In this document: piece after piece, positions 33,092-40,375 of the stretch
Numbering within the stretch: position 1 is the first letter of the stretch
Layout: each line of letters starts with the position of its first letter
DNA from: Bacillota bacterium
Lineage (GTDB): Bacteria; Bacillota; Bacilli; Alicyclobacillales; SLC66
Assembly: GCA_021793015.1 (NCBI GenBank)
Contig: JAJYTO010000003.1
Span: 1-60,984, forward strand
DNA: 60,984 bases
Direction of reading: 5' to 3'
Position numbers and translations under genes: made by a program
Notes under the pieces: model-generated
What the model was told of the DNA's origin: nothing
The model's input: the letters and a program-made list of their open reading frames with translations, nothing else
The model's database searches: none

Positions 33092-35863
33092 ATGGAATAC
33101 GACAAAACCTTAAATCTCATGCACACGGACTTTCCGATGCGCGGCAATCTACCCTTGCGGGAACCTGAAATACTGGACAAATGGCGTGCACTTGATCTCT
33201 ATGACCTGGTGCAGCAAAGCAAGAAGGGAAAACCCAAATTCATCCTGCACGACGGGCCGCCGTATGCAAACGGCGACGCGCATCTTGGTCATGCGCTGAA
33301 TAAAATCATCAAGGACATCATTGTCAAGTCGCGCTCCATGGATGGGTATGACGCGCCGTATGTGCCCGGCTGGGACACGCACGGGCTGCCGATTGAAAAC
33401 GCGATTATCAAGGCTCAAAAGCTGAATCGCCACGACGTTGGCATCGTGGCGTTCCGGCAGGCGTGCGCCGATTACGCGCGGGACTACATCGAACTGCAGA
33501 AGCGGCAGTTCCAGCGCTTCGGCGCACGGGGAGACTTTGACCATCCGTATGTGACCATGGATCCCTCGTACGAGGCGGCCCAGGTGCGCGTGTTCGGCGT
33601 GATGGCGGAACGGGGATACATCTACAAGGGACGCAAACCCGTCTACTGGTGTCCGTCGTGCGAAACGGCGCTCGCAGAAGCGGAGATTGAGTATGAGAAC
33701 CGGGTGTCCCCCTCAATCTACGTCGCCTTTGCGTTGCGCAGCGGCGGCTCCATACTTCCCGACGACGCCGAGATCGTGATCTGGACCACGACCCCATGGA
33801 CGATTCCGGCCAATGTGGCCATCGCACTTGGCCCCAACTTTGACTATGCGCTGATCGCAGTGGCAGGGCGCAAGCTGCTCGTCGCCCAGGCGCTCGTCGC
33901 CCAGGTGCTGAACGAACTCGGGTGGCAGGATGAGCCCATGCGCGTCATCAGTACGCATAAAGGGGTGGAGTTGGAGCGGCTGGTCGCCAAACATCCTCTG
34001 TATGACCGCGATTCGCTGGTGGTTATGGGAGAGCACGTCACGCTCGACGCGGGCACCGGCGCCGTGCATACGGCGACGGGTCACGGCATGGACGATTACC
34101 AGATCGGACTGCGCTATGGGCTCCCGATCTTCGCCCCCATTGATGACCGTGGACACTTTACGGAAGAAGGAGCGCCTTTCACCGGCCTGTTTTATGCGAA
34201 GGCGAATGCGGCGATCATGGCGGCGCTGGCGGATCAGGGCGCGCTGCTCGCCAATCATAAGCTTGAACATCAGTATCCGCACTGTTGGCGTTGCAAGAAT
34301 CCCGTTATTTACAGGGCCACAGAACAATGGTTCGCGTCCATTGAAGCGTTTCGGGACAATATTCTCCAGGAAATTGAACGGGTCGACTGGGCAATCCCCT
34401 GGGGCAAGATCAGGCTTCACAACATGGTCGCGGACAGGGCGGACTGGTGTATCTCCAGGCAGCGTTCGTGGGGGGTTCCCATCCCCGTCTTTTACTGTGA
34501 ATCATGCGAAGCGCCGCTGTTGACCCGCGCGTCGGTAGAGCATGTGGCAGAGCTCTTTGCGGAGCACGGCTCGCAGGCGTGGTTCGCAAAAACCGCGGCG
34601 GAACTGGCGCCGCCGGATGCTGTGTGCGCGTGCGGAGGCGCAGAGTGGCGCAAGGAGACGGACATCATGGACGTCTGGTTTGATTCCGGTTCCAGCCATA
34701 TGGCTGTGCTTTGGCAGCGTTCCGAGTTGTCATGGCCGGCTGATCTCTATGTGGAGGGGTCCGATCAGTACAGGGGCTGGTTCAATTCCTCATTGTCCAC
34801 GGCGGTCGCCGTGACGGGGCAGGCGCCGTATCGGCAAGTGCTGTCGCACGGATTTATCGTGGATGGAGAAGGACGCAAGATGTCAAAGAGCCTCGGCAAC
34901 GGCATTGATCCGCTGGAGGTCATCGATCAGTTGGGCGCCGATATTCTGCGATTGTGGGTGTCCTCCGTCGATTACCGCGCGGACGTGCGCATCTCCAATT
35001 CGATACTGAAACAGGTGTCGGAAGTGTACCGCAAGATGCGCAACACGTTTCGTTTCCTGCTCGGCAATCTGTCTGATTTCGCGGAGGCGGACCGGGTGCC
35101 CTATGATGACTTGCGCGACATTGACCATTTTCTGTTGGATCGGCTGGCGCGGCTGCAGCAAAAGTGCATGGAGGCGTACAGGGCTTACGAGTTTCATGTG
35201 GTCTACCAGGCGGTGCAAAATTTTTGCGCCAGCGACCTGTCCAGTTTCTATCTCGATGTGGCCAAGGACGCGCTGTACGTAGAGCGGGCCAATTCACGGG
35301 TGCGTCGCGCCACGCAGACCGTCATGCATGAGTGCCTGCACGCGCTGCTTGGCCTGATCGCGCCCATTCTGACGTTTACCGCCGAAGAGATCTGGAGTTA
35401 CTGTTCCGACGCGCAGTTGCCGACGGTGCAACTGTCCGAGTGGCGGAAGCTCCCGGAGTCGTACAGACGCGACGACCTTGCCCAGTCCTGGGACCGGATT
35501 CTGCATGTCCGGAACCTCGTCTTGCAGGCGCTCGAAACCGCCCGTCAGGACAAGCGCATCGGGCAGTCGCTGGGCGCCCGCGTGGAATTGTACGGGCTCA
35601 TGGACAGCGGTGTGGGGCCGCTCTCCACTGAACAGTGGAAAGAACTGCTGATCGTGTCTGACGTTCAGCTGCAAGGAAGCGCGAAGAAAGCTCCGGCGGA
35701 CGCCTTCCGCTTTGAGGCGTTGGCGGTCGCGGTCGCAGCCGCAGAGGGACAGAAGTGCGAGCGCTGCTGGCACACCAGGGAGGATGTCGGGCGTGACGCC
35801 GACTATCCGGAAGTTTGCGGGCGCTGTGCGCCCATCCTGGCGGAATTGGAATTGGAGGCGTGA
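33092..35863 (+). CDS. ileS: Isoleucyl-tRNA synthetase
   Basis: This 923-residue class I synthetase is close to the B. subtilis length (921). The HIGH-type motif is HLGH in PPYANGDAHLGHALNK near residue 65, the editing domain has WTTTPWTIPANVA and GTGAVHTATGHGMDDY, and the KMSKS loop is in GRKMSKSLGN near 600. The C-terminal zinc ribbon uses CERCWH and CGRC. The ATG at 33092 has GGAGG 7 bp upstream; ATGs at 33062 and 33086 are less well placed. Transcription is controlled by the T-box directly upstream. Confidence 0.97.
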   Translation: MEYDKTLNLMHTDFPMRGNLPLREPEILDKWRALDLYDLVQQSKKGKPKFILHDGPPYANGDAHLGHALNKIIKDIIVKSRSMDGYDAPYVPGWDTHGLPIENAIIKAQKLNRHDVGIVAFRQACADYARDYIELQKRQFQRFGARGDFDHPYVTMDPSYEAAQVRVFGVMAERGYIYKGRKPVYWCPSCETALAEAEIEYENRVSPSIYVAFALRSGGSILPDDAEIVIWTTTPWTIPANVAIALGPNFDYALIAVAGRKLLVAQALVAQVLNELGWQDEPMRVISTHKGVELERLVAKHPLYDRDSLVVMGEHVTLDAGTGAVHTATGHGMDDYQIGLRYGLPIFAPIDDRGHFTEEGAPFTGLFYAKANAAIMAALADQGALLANHKLEHQYPHCWRCKNPVIYRATEQWFASIEAFRDNILQEIERVDWAIPWGKIRLHNMVADRADWCISRQRSWGVPIPVFYCESCEAPLLTRASVEHVAELFAEHGSQAWFAKTAAELAPPDAVCACGGAEWRKETDIMDVWFDSGSSHMAVLWQRSELSWPADLYVEGSDQYRGWFNSSLSTAVAVTGQAPYRQVLSHGFIVDGEGRKMSKSLGNGIDPLEVIDQLGADILRLWVSSVDYRADVRISNSILKQVSEVYRKMRNTFRFLLGNLSDFAEADRVPYDDLRDIDHFLLDRLARLQQKCMEAYRAYEFHVVYQAVQNFCASDLSSFYLDVAKDALYVERANSRVRRATQTVMHECLHALLGLIAPILTFTAEEIWSYCSDAQLPTVQLSEWRKLPESYRRDDLAQSWDRILHVRNLVLQALETARQDKRIGQSLGARVELYGLMDSGVGPLSTEQWKELLIVSDVQLQGSAKKAPADAFRFEALAVAVAAAEGQKCERCWHTREDVGRDADYPEVCGRCAPILAELELEA

Positions 35864-35893
35864 CGGCAATTTGCCGTCGACAGCGCGGAGAGA

Positions 35894-35930
35894 GGGTGCA
35901 CCGCAGGAGCAACAAGCGGCGCCCTTTTTT
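35894..35930 (+). terminator. Intrinsic terminator after ileS
   Basis: GGGTGCACCGC and GCGGCGCCC pair, with a two-base bulge and one G-T, around a loop AGGAGCAACAA. Six T residues follow. It lies between ileS and a convergent small gene. Confidence 0.75.
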
Positions 35931-36106
35931 CATACCAGACGTGCGACGACAAGCATCAGAAGTCCGAGGAGACCCAGAGCGAAGAAATAGGGGGTGAAGG
36001 TGAGATCGTAGTTAAAGAGCTGCTTCACGACGAAGCTGCTGACCACTTCAATGCCGCCGATCCAAATGAGTACCGTCGCGGCAGAGCGGACCAGGTGGTT
36101 GCGCAA
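35930..36106 (-). CDS. Hypothetical small membrane protein, two predicted spans
   Basis: A minus-strand frame of about 58 residues has a short basic start (RNHLVRS) and two hydrophobic segments (AATVLIWIGGIEVVSSFVV and YFFALGLLGLLMLVVARLV). A small polar loop with KQLFNYDLTFTP separates them. I chose TTG 36106 because AGGAG lies about 10 bp upstream; a TTG at 36115 is too close to that site. It is convergent with ileS and I do not recognise a family. Hydrophobic pattern and ribosome site make a real gene likely but not certain. Confidence 0.55.
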   Translation of the reverse strand: MRNHLVRSAATVLIWIGGIEVVSSFVVKQLFNYDLTFTPYFFALGLLGLLMLVVARLV

Positions 36107-36293
36107 TGAATACAACTCCTTTCTTCCTTACATCACTATCCCATGGATCCTTTTCCCCCACAATGGGGGACCGCCGGCGCGTGTTGAACATCCTTTGACA
36201 GTTGCATCCGGCCATTCGATGGTTGTTCGTATAGACGGTATTCCTGTGGGAATCCTACTCTTGGAATTTGCTGTCTGAGAGTGGTGAGGATCA

Positions 36294-36593
36294 TTGCAAG
36301 CGGATCGACCGCGCACAGAATCGCGCACTGTCGAGAGACTGAGCGACTACTTTGAACGGGTCAATTTTGGCGCCTATGTGCAACTTCTGCAGCAACCCAG
36401 GAGGCTCATCTGGCTGAACTTTGTCGGCGGCCTGGCGCGCGGAGTGGGGATCGGTCTCGGGTTTACACTGTTGGCCGCCCTGTTGATTGTCATCATGCAA
36501 AAATTGTCGGTATGGAATTTGCCGGTCATTGGGACGTACATCGCGGATGTGGTGCGCATCGTTCAGGCGCAACTGCATACGCCAACGATGTAG
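36294..36593 (+). CDS. DUF5665-like small membrane protein
   Basis: This 99-residue protein has a charged N-terminal half (VERLSDYFERVNFGAYVQLLQQPRRLIWLNFVGG) and a hydrophobic segment near 50-70 (IGLGFTLLAALLIVIMQKL). A conserved end WNLPVIGTYIADVVRIVQ follows. It resembles the DUF5665 family of Bacillota, whose function is unknown. The TTG start follows GGTGAGGA. It precedes the DksA/TraR-like gene by about 30 bp, and such small membrane proteins often sit between ileS and lspA in sporeformers. Confidence 0.7.
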   Translation: MQADRPRTESRTVERLSDYFERVNFGAYVQLLQQPRRLIWLNFVGGLARGVGIGLGFTLLAALLIVIMQKLSVWNLPVIGTYIADVVRIVQAQLHTPTM

Positions 36594-36624
36594 TCCTATT
36601 GTTTGCCAAAAGGGGAGGCGGAAG

Positions 36625-37248
36625 ATGGATGCATCATGGATCAGAGCGCGGCGCTCGCTGATCAGGGAGCGCGAAGAACTTCAGGACAGGTTGCGCGAAA
36701 CTCACCGCTATGGGTTGAATGATGCGATGAATGACGCGGCGGGTGAACTGTCCGGATACGATCAGCACCCCGCTGATTTGGGATCAGAGATGTTTGAGCG
36801 CGCCAGGAATCTGGCGCTGGGCGATCATGACTTGTTGCGCTTGGAGGCGATCGAACAGGCTTTGCGTCGCTGGGATGAGGGCGTCTATGGGCGATGCGCG
36901 CGTTGCGGGGAAATGATCGGACGGCCCAGGCTGGAAGCGGAACCGGCGGCCACTCTGTGCATGAGATGCGCAAACGGACAGCAGCAGGAGATGCAGAGTC
37001 GTGATCGACCGGTTGAGGAGGAAGTACTGCGGTCTCCTGTCGAGCGTACGAATGGGAATGATCGCGATGACAGCGGATTTGACGGGGAAGACGCGTGGCA
37101 GGTGGTGGCGCGCATGAACGCCAGGAGGGATCCCGATTCTCCCCGCGACGGGGAATTGTTCGCCGACGGATCAGGCAATGTGGATCCTGATGTGGATTCT
37201 ATTGAACAAATATCAAATCAAGAGTATAAATCGCAGTTGCCCGATTAA
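36625..37248 (+). CDS. TraR/DksA-type zinc finger protein (YteA/YlyA-like)
   Basis: This 207-residue protein has an N-terminal helical hairpin (RARRSLIREREELQDRLRE, then ERARNLALGDHDLLRLEAIEQAL) and a C4 zinc finger. The zinc ligands are CARCGEMIGRPRLEAEP followed by CMRC near residues 92-118. An acidic, low-complexity C-terminal tail holds ANGQQQEM and DGEDAWQVVARMNA. These proteins act like DksA on RNA polymerase or are spore-associated in Bacillus. The ATG at 36625 has GGGGAGGCGG before it. It lies upstream of lspA, as ylyA does in B. subtilis. Confidence 0.86.
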   Translation: MDASWIRARRSLIREREELQDRLRETHRYGLNDAMNDAAGELSGYDQHPADLGSEMFERARNLALGDHDLLRLEAIEQALRRWDEGVYGRCARCGEMIGRPRLEAEPAATLCMRCANGQQQEMQSRDRPVEEEVLRSPVERTNGNDRDDSGFDGEDAWQVVARMNARRDPDSPRDGELFADGSGNVDPDVDSIEQISNQEYKSQLPD

Positions 37249-37266
37249 CACCCATGCCCCTGCGGG

Positions 37267-37320
37267 GCGCAGGATTATCATGAAAATGGCCGAACGGCTA
37301 TTTTCATGATAATCTTGCGT
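37267..37320 (+). terminator. Near-perfect 54-bp palindrome between dksA-like gene and lspA
   Basis: The core arms GATTATCATGAAAATGGCCG (37273-37292) and CGGCTATTTTCATGATAATC (37295-37314) have one G-T wobble and a two-base loop. Pairing extends outward to 26 base pairs. No clear T-run follows. It may stop transcription of the upstream gene, or be a protein-binding palindrome. Confidence 0.5.
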
Positions 37321-37380
37321 TCGCTTGTTGACGGCGAGGCCCTCATGGTACGATGGACGAGCATGTGAGGGGGCGGGCTG

Positions 37381-37902
37381 TTGGTCTATGTGGTAGCGTT
37401 CATCGTGGCGGGCCTGGATCAGGCCATCAAGTGGCTGGTTACGACACACATGGCGTTAAACTCCGCGGTGCCGATCTGGCCCGGCGTTCTGGAACTGCTG
37501 TATGTGCAAAACAGGGGAGCCGCGTTCAGTATCCTGCTGAACCAGAGAGTGCTGCTGACCGTGGTCGCCTTTCTCGTGATCGGTGTGATCATCTACGCCG
37601 ACAGGCGGTACGCCCGCGGCAAACGAGGATTGCAGGCGGCCCTCGGCATGTTGCTGGGAGGGGCTCTCGGCAATCTGATCGACCGCATCCGCTTGGGGTA
37701 TGTGGTCGACTATGTGTACATAAAGATCATCCATTACCCAGTATTCAATCTGGCGGACAGCAGCATTGTGCTCTCGGTGGTGTATCTCGTTTATAGAGCA
37801 TGGCGCGCGCGCGATACGGTCCTTGCGAAGGATGCGGGGGGCGGACTGGCGGACGGAGACAGATTAGCGCCAGGCCCAGAGGAGGCAGACGATGCCAAAT
37901 AG
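37381..37902 (+). CDS. lspA: Lipoprotein signal peptidase LspA
   Basis: This 173-residue polytopic aspartic protease cleaves prolipoprotein signal peptides after lipid modification. It has four membrane spans, ALDQ-type start in GLDQAIKWLV, NRGAAFSIL, the first catalytic aspartate in GGALGNLIDRIRLGYVVDY near residue 102, and the second in FNLADSSI near 125. A hydrophilic tail of ~30 residues is longer than usual. The TTG start follows GAGGGGGC. Its end overlaps rluD by 11 bp. Confidence 0.94.
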   Translation: MVYVVAFIVAGLDQAIKWLVTTHMALNSAVPIWPGVLELLYVQNRGAAFSILLNQRVLLTVVAFLVIGVIIYADRRYARGKRGLQAALGMLLGGALGNLIDRIRLGYVVDYVYIKIIHYPVFNLADSSIVLSVVYLVYRAWRARDTVLAKDAGGGLADGDRLAPGPEEADDAK

Positions 37903-38962
37903 CGGGATGGACGAAGAGGACAAAGCCGGTGCGGTCAGCGAGGGCGGCGCGAGCGACGAAGGCAGCGGGATGGACGCGGGCGCCGAGACTGCGGAAATGG
38001 ACGAGGGCGCCGAGACTGATGAGGACGGCGGTGCGTTCACTGCTCCCGCCATGGAGCGCTTTACGGCGGAAACGGACGGCGAGCGCGTGGACCGGTACAT
38101 GGCGGCGGTGGGCGCTTGGTCGCGCGCGTCTGTGCAGCGTCTCATCGCGGAGGGGTGCGTGACCGTGGACGGTCACGCGGTGCGGGCGAGCGCCAGATTG
38201 CGCGTGGGACAGGCCATATGCGTGACGGTGCCGGACCCTGAATCGATTGACGTCGCCCCCGAGGATATTCCACTGGATATTCGTTTTGAAGACGACGATC
38301 TGATCGTGGTCAATAAACCGCGCGGCATGGTTGTGCATCCCTCTCCAGGGCATGCGCGCGGTACGCTGGTCGGCGCGCTGCTTGGCCACATCGGCGGTCT
38401 GTCGAGCATTGGAGGAGCCCTGCGGCCGGGAATTGTCCATCGAATCGACAAGGATACCAGCGGTCTGCTTGTGGTTGCCAAAACGGACCTCGCGCACCTC
38501 TCCCTGTCGGAACAACTGCGAGAGCACACGGTAACGCGCATCTATGAAGCGATCGTCCATGGGAACGTCGGGCCGGATCGCGGGCAGATCGACGCGCCGA
38601 TCGGCCGCGACCCGCACAAACGGCAACAGATGACCGTCGTGCCGCAAGGATCGGGACGCGCGGCCGTAACACACTTTCAGGTGCTTGAGCGTCTGCCGAA
38701 TTTCAGCTATGTGGAACTCCGGCTGGAAACCGGAAGGACTCATCAAATTCGTGTTCATATGTCTTATATCGGCCATCCGGTCGCGGGCGACCCGCTATAT
38801 GCGACGCGGGATCCATTGCGCCTCAGGGGTCAGGCGCTGCACGCCCGGACACTGGGATTTACGCATCCGCGAACGCTTGCGCGCCTGACCTTCCACTCTG
38901 ATCCGCCCGACGTTTTTACACATGCGCTCGCGGAGTTGAGGCGCTTGGCGCAAAGTATCTGA
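37892..38962 (+). CDS. rluD: RluD-type 23S rRNA pseudouridine synthase with acidic N-terminal extension
   Basis: This 356-residue enzyme isomerises uridines in helix 69 or related sites of 23S rRNA. An S4 domain lies at about 60-115 (ERVDRYMAAV, RLIAEGCVTVDG). The catalytic domain contains VVNKPRGMVVHPSPGH and the active-site aspartate in HRIDKDTSGLLVVAKT near 190, then LETGRTHQIRVHM. The first ~50 residues are very acidic and hold an imperfect duplication (MDAGAETAEMDEGAETDED), not usual for the family. GAGGAGG precedes the ATG. In B. subtilis the next genes would be pyrR-pyrP-pyrB. Confidence 0.93.
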   Translation: MPNSGMDEEDKAGAVSEGGASDEGSGMDAGAETAEMDEGAETDEDGGAFTAPAMERFTAETDGERVDRYMAAVGAWSRASVQRLIAEGCVTVDGHAVRASARLRVGQAICVTVPDPESIDVAPEDIPLDIRFEDDDLIVVNKPRGMVVHPSPGHARGTLVGALLGHIGGLSSIGGALRPGIVHRIDKDTSGLLVVAKTDLAHLSLSEQLREHTVTRIYEAIVHGNVGPDRGQIDAPIGRDPHKRQQMTVVPQGSGRAAVTHFQVLERLPNFSYVELRLETGRTHQIRVHMSYIGHPVAGDPLYATRDPLRLRGQALHARTLGFTHPRTLARLTFHSDPPDVFTHALAELRRLAQSI

Positions 38963-39033
38963 AAGTCGGCGCGCACAGGCAACGCACATGCAGAACACAC
39001 ATGCAGACCCAGCGAGTCGAACAATCGTCGCAT

Positions 39034-39053
39034 CCCCTTTTTGAACAACCTCT
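39034..39053 (+). repeat. Family B end fragment (B3)
   Basis: CCCCTTTTTGAACAACCTCT is identical to the right end of copy B2 (43588-43607). Only one end is present here, between rluD and the convergent EAL gene. Confidence 0.6.
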
Positions 39054-39094
39054 ATGGGGATCTGCGTCGCCACTGAACGCTGTCCGGATGTCAT

Positions 39095-40270
39095 CTAAGG
39101 GCTTAATGTATCGTCATATGCGTCCATGGTATCGGCGAGATCCAGGAGCCAGCGCTTGCGGAACAGACTTAGCCGCGGCAAGGCCGCGCCGTTGTCGTCA
39201 TGCACGCGATGATACGCCTGAAAATAGTAGTTATACAACATCACGTACCAGGCGGGGGAAATGCCCGCATGCCGATGCTCCCAGCCCAATTGCCTCGCGC
39301 GTTCGCGAACCACCGGATCGCGAGGGTCATGAATGAGGTTCGCCCCATACGAGTGAAGGAGGGCTTTGAGACGGTCGACCGGCGTTTTGCGCCACCGCCC
39401 GTCTGGAAGGGAATCGTCCAGGAGGGGATTGACGATGGAAAAAAAGACCGGGCGCAGAAGCGCCAACCCTTCCCGGCAAACGACCCATTCGTCTTGATCG
39501 CGGGGGGACCAGTTGAGCAACGCTCGATACGGACTGTCCCTGCGGTCGTCCACTGCTTGTGGGAGGATGCGCGCGGCCTGATGGACAAGGCCGTGATGCG
39601 GAGCCGCTTGCGGTCTGCCCAGATAATACCCTTGACCGTAATCAACGCCGAGCGACTGCAATGCGGCCAATTCCTCCGCGGTCTCAATACCTTCAGCAAG
39701 AAGACGCACGTTTTTATCGTGCCAGAGGGCAACCACGCTGTGGAGTACATCGTACCGGAACGGGTCCCCATCAACTCCCGCGATCATCCCGCGATCCAAC
39801 TTCAGAATATCCGGGTGCACGGTAATGGCCATGTCCAGTGACGCATATCCAGATCCATAATCGTCCAGGACAATTGGATGTCCCTGGGCCCGCCATTGAT
39901 CAATGATCTTCAGGGCGGGGGAGTGCCGAGCAATGGGGGCGCGCTCGGAAATCTCCAGGGCGACGCGCGCGGGGGACAAATCGTATTGGAGGAGATAGAG
40001 CGGCAACTGTTCGAACGCCACATCGACGTTGAGAAACAAGGATTGCCCTTCAGGCAACGTATTGGCGAGGGCGGCCAATCCCAATTGGCGGCATCGCGCC
40101 TCCAGGGCCGAAGCACGTCCAAGCCTGCGAGCCTTGGCAAAGATTTTGTCCGGAGTCTCCCAGTCCGATCCGACCGGCCCCCGGATCAAGGCCTCGTGAC
40201 CGAGCACGGATCCGGTGTTGAGATTCACAATCGGTTGTAACGCAACCCACAACTCGTCCAGGAACGCCAT
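39095..40270 (-). CDS. EAL-domain c-di-GMP phosphodiesterase with C-terminal globin-like sensor domain
   Basis: This 391-residue soluble protein has an EAL domain at about 1-235 and a helical C-terminal domain at about 255-391. The EAL catalytic set looks complete: E26 in HEALIRG, N81, E107, D136-D137 in DDYGSG, K157, E193 in LAEGIET and Q213. The C-terminal part resembles globin-coupled sensors: helix VDRLKALLHSYG, then W330-E-H332 with the pattern H..AGISPAWY, matching the proximal-histidine region of HemAT-type globins. It probably hydrolyses c-di-GMP under heme-ligand control. ATG 40270 has GAGGTG 6 bp upstream. The globin call is inference from a motif. It lies 105 bp downstream of a GGDEF gene on the same strand. 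Confidence 0.78.
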   Translation of the reverse strand: MAFLDELWVALQPIVNLNTGSVLGHEALIRGPVGSDWETPDKIFAKARRLGRASALEARCRQLGLAALANTLPEGQSLFLNVDVAFEQLPLYLLQYDLSPARVALEISERAPIARHSPALKIIDQWRAQGHPIVLDDYGSGYASLDMAITVHPDILKLDRGMIAGVDGDPFRYDVLHSVVALWHDKNVRLLAEGIETAEELAALQSLGVDYGQGYYLGRPQAAPHHGLVHQAARILPQAVDDRRDSPYRALLNWSPRDQDEWVVCREGLALLRPVFFSIVNPLLDDSLPDGRWRKTPVDRLKALLHSYGANLIHDPRDPVVRERARQLGWEHRHAGISPAWYVMLYNYYFQAYHRVHDDNGAALPRLSLFRKRWLLDLADTMDAYDDTLSP

Positions 40271-40375
40271 GTTGGCACCTCGATGTTCTAGAGTCACCCT
40301 CTGTTTCCCATCCATCCTCGATACTCGATTTCCTTCTATGTCACGTCTTCGAACAGAACACGATCAGATCGGGGG

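Noticed and set aside
36195-36223. TTGACA at 36195 as a promoter for the DUF5665 gene
   Set aside because: The -35 is perfect, but nothing resembling TATAAT lies 16-18 bp downstream (GATGGT at that place).
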